Source of the DNA: Roseovarius arcticus
GTDB taxonomy: Bacteria; Pseudomonadota; Alphaproteobacteria; Rhodobacterales; Rhodobacteraceae
NCBI RefSeq assembly: GCF_006125015.1
Contig: NZ_SZZN01000001.1
Location: forward strand, 2,852,001 to 2,916,000
Reading direction: 5' to 3'
Length of the DNA: 64,000 bases
Shown: positions 59,805 through 64,000 of the stretch, in pieces
Layout: each line of letters starts with the position of its first letter
Position numbering within the stretch: position 1 is the first letter of the stretch
The notes under the pieces: generated by a model
What the model was told of the DNA's origin: nothing
The model's input: the letters and a program-made list of their open reading frames with translations, nothing else
The model's database searches: none
Program-made: the position numbers and the translations under genes

Positions 59805-60835
59805 TAGGCGATCTCCGCCTCAGGGCCAAAGGACAAGATGGCACCCGGCGCTATGCTGAGACGGACCATCTCGCCTACCTTAGGCGCGCTGGCCCCGACA
59901 TGCAGCAGGGCCAGCGGCTCTGGCGTTATGCCGGACAAGACGATGCGATAGTGTGTGCCCAAGAAGGTGACGGCGTCGATCCGGCCCGTCAGGGGGCCAT
60001 TCTCGTCCAGCTTCACATCCTCGGCGCGCACGAAGGCCGTACCGCCATCTGCCACATCCAGCGGTAAAACACCGCCGTCTAAATGCAGCGCACCCCCGCT
60101 GATCCGCCCAGCCAAGGGCATCGCATCGCCGACGAACCGCGCCACGAAAGGCGACGCGGGCGATCGGTAGAGCGCCTCTGGCGTGCCTATCTGAGCGATG
60201 CTGCCATGCGACATGACAGCAACGCGGTCGGCAATCGCCATCGCCTCTGTCTGGTCATGGGTGACAAAGATCGCGGTGATGCCGAATGTGCGCAACAGTA
60301 CCGCCAGCTCGTCCCGAAGCTGGCCACGCAGAGCCGCATCCAGCGCCGACAATGGCTCATCCAGCAGCAAAATGCGGGGGCGAGGTGCAAAGGCGCGCGC
60401 GAGGGCGACGCGCTGGCGCTGCCCGCCCGAAAGCGCATTAATCGGGCGATCCGCGTAGGGGCCGAGGCGGCATAGCGCAATTACCTCATCCACGCGCGCG
60501 TTTATCTCGGCCTTGGGCAATTTCTGCATCTTTAACCCGTAGCCAATGTTGCGCCGCACCGACATATTGGGAAAGAGCGCGTAGGACTGAAACACCATCC
60601 CGACTTTGCGTTGCACCACCGACAGGGCCGTCACGTCATCGCCGCCAAAACGGATGACGCCGCCGGCATCAGTAGTTTCAAGCCCCGCAATAATACGCAG
60701 AAGGGTCGTCTTGCCACAGCCCGACGGGCCCAGCAGCGACACGATCTCGCCCTCGGCTATATCCAGATCGACGGGCGTCAGCGCGCGGATATTGCCGGGA
60801 AACGTCTTGGCGACGCCTGACAGTTTAAGCGTCAT
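59804..60835 (-). CDS. ABC transporter ATP-binding protein (Fe3+/polyamine/phosphonate type)
   Basis: A 343-residue ATPase: Walker A LLGPSGCGKTTLLRI near residue 35, signature NALSGGQRQRVALARA near 134, Walker B RILLLDEPLSALD near 155, switch histidine in VTHDQTEAMAIAD, and a C-terminal TOBE domain (FVRAEDVKLDENGPLTGRID). The start overlaps the permease stop (ATGA), and ATG 60835 follows AAAGGATACTCAC. This class powers import of ferric ions, polyamines, sulfate or aminoethylphosphonate-like solutes; the substrate cannot be told here. Confidence 0.92.
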   Translation of the reverse strand: MTLKLSGVAKTFPGNIRALTPVDLDIAEGEIVSLLGPSGCGKTTLLRIIAGLETTDAGGVIRFGGDDVTALSVVQRKVGMVFQSYALFPNMSVRRNIGYGLKMQKLPKAEINARVDEVIALCRLGPYADRPINALSGGQRQRVALARAFAPRPRILLLDEPLSALDAALRGQLRDELAVLLRTFGITAIFVTHDQTEAMAIADRVAVMSHGSIAQIGTPEALYRSPASPFVARFVGDAMPLAGRISGGALHLDGGVLPLDVADGGTAFVRAEDVKLDENGPLTGRIDAVTFLGTHYRIVLSGITPEPLALLHVGASAPKVGEMVRLSIAPGAILSFGPEAEIA

Positions 60836-61623
60836 GTGAGTATCCTTTGCGCGCGGGCCGAGGCCCATTGCATGGCCATCAACAGCGGCACGATCATGAT
60901 GAAAAACACCAGCGTGTAGGCCGATGCGATTTCCAGCCGCATCGACGCATAGCTGTCAGCCAGCCCGACAGGCAGGGTTTTCAGGTACGGCGTGTGCAAC
61001 ATCCATGTCAGGTTGAATTCGCCAATCGACAGCGTCACAACCGTGAGCGATCCGGCCAGAACGCCGGGCAACGCGTTGGGCACAGCTATGTCAATGAACC
61101 GCCGCCATGCGGGTGCGCCGAGTGAGGCCGCCCCCTCCTCCAGCGTTTTGAGGTCGATGGCGGCCATGACCGACAGAACCGACCGAACCATGAAGGGCAG
61201 CGTATAAAGAACGTGACCGACAAGGATAAAACTCCAATGCGCGCGAAAGCCCTGGACCGAGCCATAGACTTGCAGCAGCGCCAGAGCGAGGGCGAGGCCG
61301 GGGATCGCGAGAGGCAACGAGATAAACTCCTCCAGCACGCGGGACATGCGGCCGGGGTTGCGCGCCAGCGCGTAGGCGGCGGGCACGCCGATAAAAAGCG
61401 TGCAGATGAGGCAGCAGAACGCCAGCCAGATCGACAGGAAGATCGACGATGAATAAAGCGTCCAGACTTCGCCGATCCATTTTAGCGTCAGGCCGGATTT
61501 GACGCCTTGGAAGTAGTTGACCGTGACACCCGCCAGCACCGATTGCAGCGTCGGCACCAAAAGGAAGGCGCAGGCGATCAGGGTGACAGCCAGTTGCAGA
61601 ATTTTCGCAGGGGATTTCAGCAT
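60832..61623 (-). CDS. ABC transporter permease (second subunit)
   Basis: A 263-residue inner-membrane permease with six predicted helices. The EAA loop reads EEGAASLGAPAWRRFIDIAVP near residue 165, followed by NALPGVLAGSL, which docks to the ATPase. The first helix is IACAFLLVPTLQSVLA. It is three bases from the first permease gene and overlaps the ATPase by ATGA. Belongs to the binding-protein-dependent family (BPD_transp_1). Confidence 0.9.
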   Translation of the reverse strand: MLKSPAKILQLAVTLIACAFLLVPTLQSVLAGVTVNYFQGVKSGLTLKWIGEVWTLYSSSIFLSIWLAFCCLICTLFIGVPAAYALARNPGRMSRVLEEFISLPLAIPGLALALALLQVYGSVQGFRAHWSFILVGHVLYTLPFMVRSVLSVMAAIDLKTLEEGAASLGAPAWRRFIDIAVPNALPGVLAGSLTVVTLSIGEFNLTWMLHTPYLKTLPVGLADSYASMRLEIASAYTLVFFIMIVPLLMAMQWASARAQRILT

Positions 61624-61626
61624 ATC

Positions 61627-62430
61627 CTAGCCCCCCGCCGCCACGGTGCCGCCCGCGAAACTGCGCGCGATTAGCAACATGGCCCAAGTGACCAGCCCCA
61701 AGACCACCGACAAGGCCGACGCCATGGCAATATTCGCCGATAGGGTAAATTCGGTGTAGATGACCATCGGCAGCACGTCGATATTTGTGGCCAGCGTGAA
61801 GGCGGTGCCGAACGCGCCCATCGCCGTGGCAAATGCAATGGCCCCCGCCGCGATCATCGCCGGCATGAGGGCGGGTAATAGCACGTCGCGCACGATGCGA
61901 TATGGGGAAGCGCCTAACGTCAGAGCCGCCTCCTCCAGCGCCGGGTCAATCTTTTCGGCGGCAGCCATAACCGTCAGAAGGACGCGCGGAATTGAGAAAT
62001 ACAGGTATCCCAGAAAGAGACCGAAGGCCGAGTAGGCGAACACCACATGACCCGGCGTGATCTGGTTTATCAGGCCTTGGCGCCCACCCAGAAGGATGAT
62101 CATGAAGCCCACCACAACCCCCGGAAACGCCAGCGGCAGCGTCAGGATTGATAGCAATATACCGCGCCCCGGAAACCTATTGCGCACGAGGAACAGCCCC
62201 GCGGTGGTCGATATTGCCAGCGCGGCAATAGTAACGAGAACGGAGATCACAACCGTCTGGATCAGCGTTGACAGGTAGCGCGGCTTTTGCAGGATTTCGA
62301 GGTAGATCGCCCAGCCAGCCTCGCTCTCGCCAGAGGCGAGGATCAAGCGCACCAGCGGCAGCGCAAGGAAGGCCAGCGTGAAGATTGCCAGCGGCAGAAA
62401 ACAAAGCGCAACGAATGTGCGGGATGACAT
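61627..62430 (-). CDS. ABC transporter permease (first subunit)
   Basis: A 267-residue permease with about six helices. The EAA loop is EEAALTLGASPYRIVRDVLL near residue 165, followed by PALMPAMIAAGAIAFATAMG. ATG at 62430 (MSSRTFVALCFLPLAIFTLA) follows GGAAAGGGTCCGCCC; the 62490 opening overlaps the attenuator hairpin and is rejected. Works with the second permease as the transmembrane heterodimer. Confidence 0.9.
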   Translation of the reverse strand: MSSRTFVALCFLPLAIFTLAFLALPLVRLILASGESEAGWAIYLEILQKPRYLSTLIQTVVISVLVTIAALAISTTAGLFLVRNRFPGRGILLSILTLPLAFPGVVVGFMIILLGGRQGLINQITPGHVVFAYSAFGLFLGYLYFSIPRVLLTVMAAAEKIDPALEEAALTLGASPYRIVRDVLLPALMPAMIAAGAIAFATAMGAFGTAFTLATNIDVLPMVIYTEFTLSANIAMASALSVVLGLVTWAMLLIARSFAGGTVAAGG

Positions 62431-62452
62431 GGGCGGACCCTTTCCGAACAGT

Positions 62453-62482
62453 AAAAAGGGGCAAGGCGCATGGCCCTGCCCC
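62453..62482 (-). terminator. Attenuator-type hairpin between the binding protein and permease genes
   Basis: On the minus strand GGGGCAGGGC (62482-62473), loop CATGC, GCCTTGCCCC (62467-62458) pair with one G-U, and TTTTT follows (62457-62453). An intrinsic terminator inside the operon would leave the binding protein more highly expressed than the permeases. Confidence 0.88.
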
Positions 62483-62496
62483 CAGATCACTTAGGC

Positions 62497-63504
62497 CTAC
62501 TTCACCTCGGACAGGTAACGCTCGCCAAAGGCGGCTTGCACCTCTTCCATCTTGGCGTAGTCCACGGCCACCGCACGCTCGTAATCGCTGGCGGGCAAGA
62601 ACTTGGCCGCAACTTCCGCAGGCAGTTCGACCGGGCGGGCGGGCTGAAGGTAGGCGTTGGTCCAGATCGCCTGCCCCGCGTCTGACAAGATGAAGTCAAG
62701 CACGCGCTTGCCGACCTCAGGGTGCGGGCCACCCTTGACCAGGCTCATGACATAGGGCACCCGCACGGACCCCTCGCAGGGCAGTACGAACTCGAAATTG
62801 CCGTCCTCTTCGTATTTACCGCGATAAGCGTTGAAGTCGTAATCAAACAGGATAGGAATTTCGCCCGATACGACGCGCGCGTATGATGTCTGCTTGGGCA
62901 CGATGGGCGAATTTTCGGACAGTTCGTTAAAGAACTTGATCGCCGGATCGAAGTTGTCCAGATCGCCGCCGAACGCAATATTGACCGCGACCGCACCCGC
63001 ATACCCGACAAAGGCAGACGACGGGTCGAGATAGCCGACCATGCCGCGATACTCGGGCTTTTTCAGATCAGCGAAACATTGCGGCACCTCGGCGCCGCCC
63101 AGCGCATCAACGTTCACGAAAAAACCGAGCGTGCCGTAGTGGATGGCAAACCATTTGCCGTCCGGATCACGCAGGCCCTCGGGAATTTCGTCAAATAGCG
63201 CTGGTTTGTACGGCTCAACCACGTCCATGGCGCCAGCCTTGATACCTGTGGTGACGCCATAATAGGCGACGTCTGCGACAGGGTTCGATTTCTCTGCCAG
63301 TAGCTGGCTTAGGGTCTGGCCACTATTTTTGTTGTCATGTGGCATCTGAACGTCAAGCTGCTCGTCAATCGCCTCCAGCATGGAGGCCCAGTCGGCCCAT
63401 TGCGGCGGGCAATTATAGCAGATCCCTTGCTCGGCAGCGGAGGGCGAGGCAAAAGTTGCGGCGCAGGTGGTTGCGGCCAAGGCCGCCGTGATCATATATC
63501 TCAT
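62497..63504 (-). CDS. ABC transporter periplasmic substrate-binding protein
   Basis: A 335-residue secreted solute-binding protein (family 1/6/8-like). The signal peptide MRYMITAALAATTCAATFASPSAA is followed by ICYNCPPQWADWASMLEAID, an unusual CxxC near the mature start. Two alpha/beta lobes follow, including VADVAYYGVTTGIKAGAMD, KWFAIHYGTLGFFVNVDALG, ILFDYDFNAYRGKY and VKGGPHPEVGKRVLDFILSD. The ATG at 63504 overlaps the LacI stop. Ligand unknown; the downstream phosphodiesterase hints at an organophosphate. Confidence 0.9.
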   Translation of the reverse strand: MRYMITAALAATTCAATFASPSAAEQGICYNCPPQWADWASMLEAIDEQLDVQMPHDNKNSGQTLSQLLAEKSNPVADVAYYGVTTGIKAGAMDVVEPYKPALFDEIPEGLRDPDGKWFAIHYGTLGFFVNVDALGGAEVPQCFADLKKPEYRGMVGYLDPSSAFVGYAGAVAVNIAFGGDLDNFDPAIKFFNELSENSPIVPKQTSYARVVSGEIPILFDYDFNAYRGKYEEDGNFEFVLPCEGSVRVPYVMSLVKGGPHPEVGKRVLDFILSDAGQAIWTNAYLQPARPVELPAEVAAKFLPASDYERAVAVDYAKMEEVQAAFGERYLSEVK

Positions 63505-64000
63505 TGGTTCGTCCTTGTTTTGATTTGAACTGAGGCGAGGGGAACAGACGGTGGCGGGGTTGCAGCCCGGCCGCCGTCCACTTTCTCCGGCGCGGCGGCA
63601 AGGGTCGCCCCCGCGCGGAAAACGAATGGCAGGGCCGGCGGCTGACAAATCGCCCCACCCTGCATGACATCCAGCAGCGTGCCGGCAGCCTGCCTGCCCA
63701 TTGCGCCCGCGTCCGTCTCGATCGTCGAGAGGGGCGTGGCCAACAGGCGGCCGATGCCGATGCCGTCGAAGCCTATAACTGACAAATCGCGCGGCACGTC
63801 GCGGCCCAAAAGGCCGGCGGCGTTTTGTACGGCCAACGCAAGAAAATCGTTTGACGCAAAAAGGCCCGTGAGCCCGGAATGTGCGCGCAGTACGTCCGCG
63901 ACGCGGCGGGGGCAGCGGGCGTCGCGCTCCTCCATCTCGATCAGCGCGGGGTCGGGCAGGTTAGCGGCGCGGCATTCGGCCAAAAACCCGGCAAAGCGGC
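63501..64000 (-). CDS. LacI-family transcriptional regulator (C-terminal part; runs off the right edge)
   Basis: About 165 C-terminal residues lie in the window. The frame stays open to base 64000, so the N-terminal helix-turn-helix lies outside. The periplasmic-binding-fold effector domain is typical of LacI regulators: GLFASNDFLALAVQNAAGLLG, VPRDLSVIGFDGIGIGRLL, TTIETDAGAMG-like LSTIETDAGAMGRQAAGTLL. The stop codon overlaps the start of the binding-protein gene by ATGA, so the regulator is the first gene of the transport operon visible here and probably controls it. Confidence 0.88.
   Translation of the reverse strand, partial: RFAGFLAECRAANLPDPALIEMEERDARCPRRVADVLRAHSGLTGLFASNDFLALAVQNAAGLLGRDVPRDLSVIGFDGIGIGRLLATPLSTIETDAGAMGRQAAGTLLDVMQGGAICQPPALPFVFRAGATLAAAPEKVDGGRAATPPPSVPLASVQIKTRTNQ

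Overview
The window looks like a chromosome segment of a marine alphaproteobacterium of the Roseobacter group (Rhodobacterales). It is fairly GC-rich. Supporting evidence: a DddP-type DMSP lyase whose predicted metal ligands fall at the expected residue numbers, a yajC-secDF-Mth938-ccmABCDG-acnA neighbourhood as I know it from this order, short Hint-domain and TadE/TadG-type proteins, and a solitary fliG. Species cannot be named from sequence alone.

Layout. 1-13.5 kb is core: DNA primase (cut by the left edge), glutamate dehydrogenase, three Tad-type pilus/surface genes, a beta-hydroxyacid dehydrogenase, homoserine dehydrogenase, class II fructose-bisphosphatase, a flavin monooxygenase and RecJ, ending in tRNA-Glu(TTC). 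13.65-23.72 kb, between tRNA-Glu and tRNA-Leu(TAG), is an accessory island. It holds a universal stress protein, a decayed D-amino-acid/glycine-oxidase-type gene, an IclR regulator divergent from malate synthase G plus GlcG, an AlpA/excisionase-like gene broken by an amber codon, and a pile-up of IS110, IS5-family and IS3-family remnants.

24-36.6 kb returns to core and niche genes: a Hint-domain protein, NAD(P)H-hydrate dehydratase, glnB-glnA, dddP, a hydrolase-OsmC fusion, purB, small secreted proteins, fliG, an LpxL-like acyltransferase and a DUF1223 protein. 37-46.7 kb holds aconitase convergent with a long minus-strand cluster, yajC-secDF-tauE-like-Mth938-ccmA-ccmB-ccmC-ccmD-ccmG (protein export plus cytochrome c maturation). 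46.8-49.4 kb carries a cupin, an alcohol dehydrogenase and an agmatinase.

49.7-57 kb is a copper-handling module: a DUF305 membrane protein, a cupredoxin preceded by a MerR/CueR-like operator, a small Cys/Met-rich exported protein, multicopper oxidase CopA with a seven-unit 42-bp Met/His repeat, outer-membrane CopB, and a histidine kinase/response regulator pair. After a compositionally different secreted hydrolase, 59-64 kb is a minus-strand operon of LacI regulator, solute-binding protein, two permeases, ATPase and a cyclic-nucleotide-phosphodiesterase-like metallophosphoesterase, probably for uptake of an unidentified (possibly organophosphate) substrate.

No CRISPR array, rRNA operon, replication origin or intact prophage was seen. 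The most unusual stretches are the recombined insertion-sequence mosaic in the island and the copper module.
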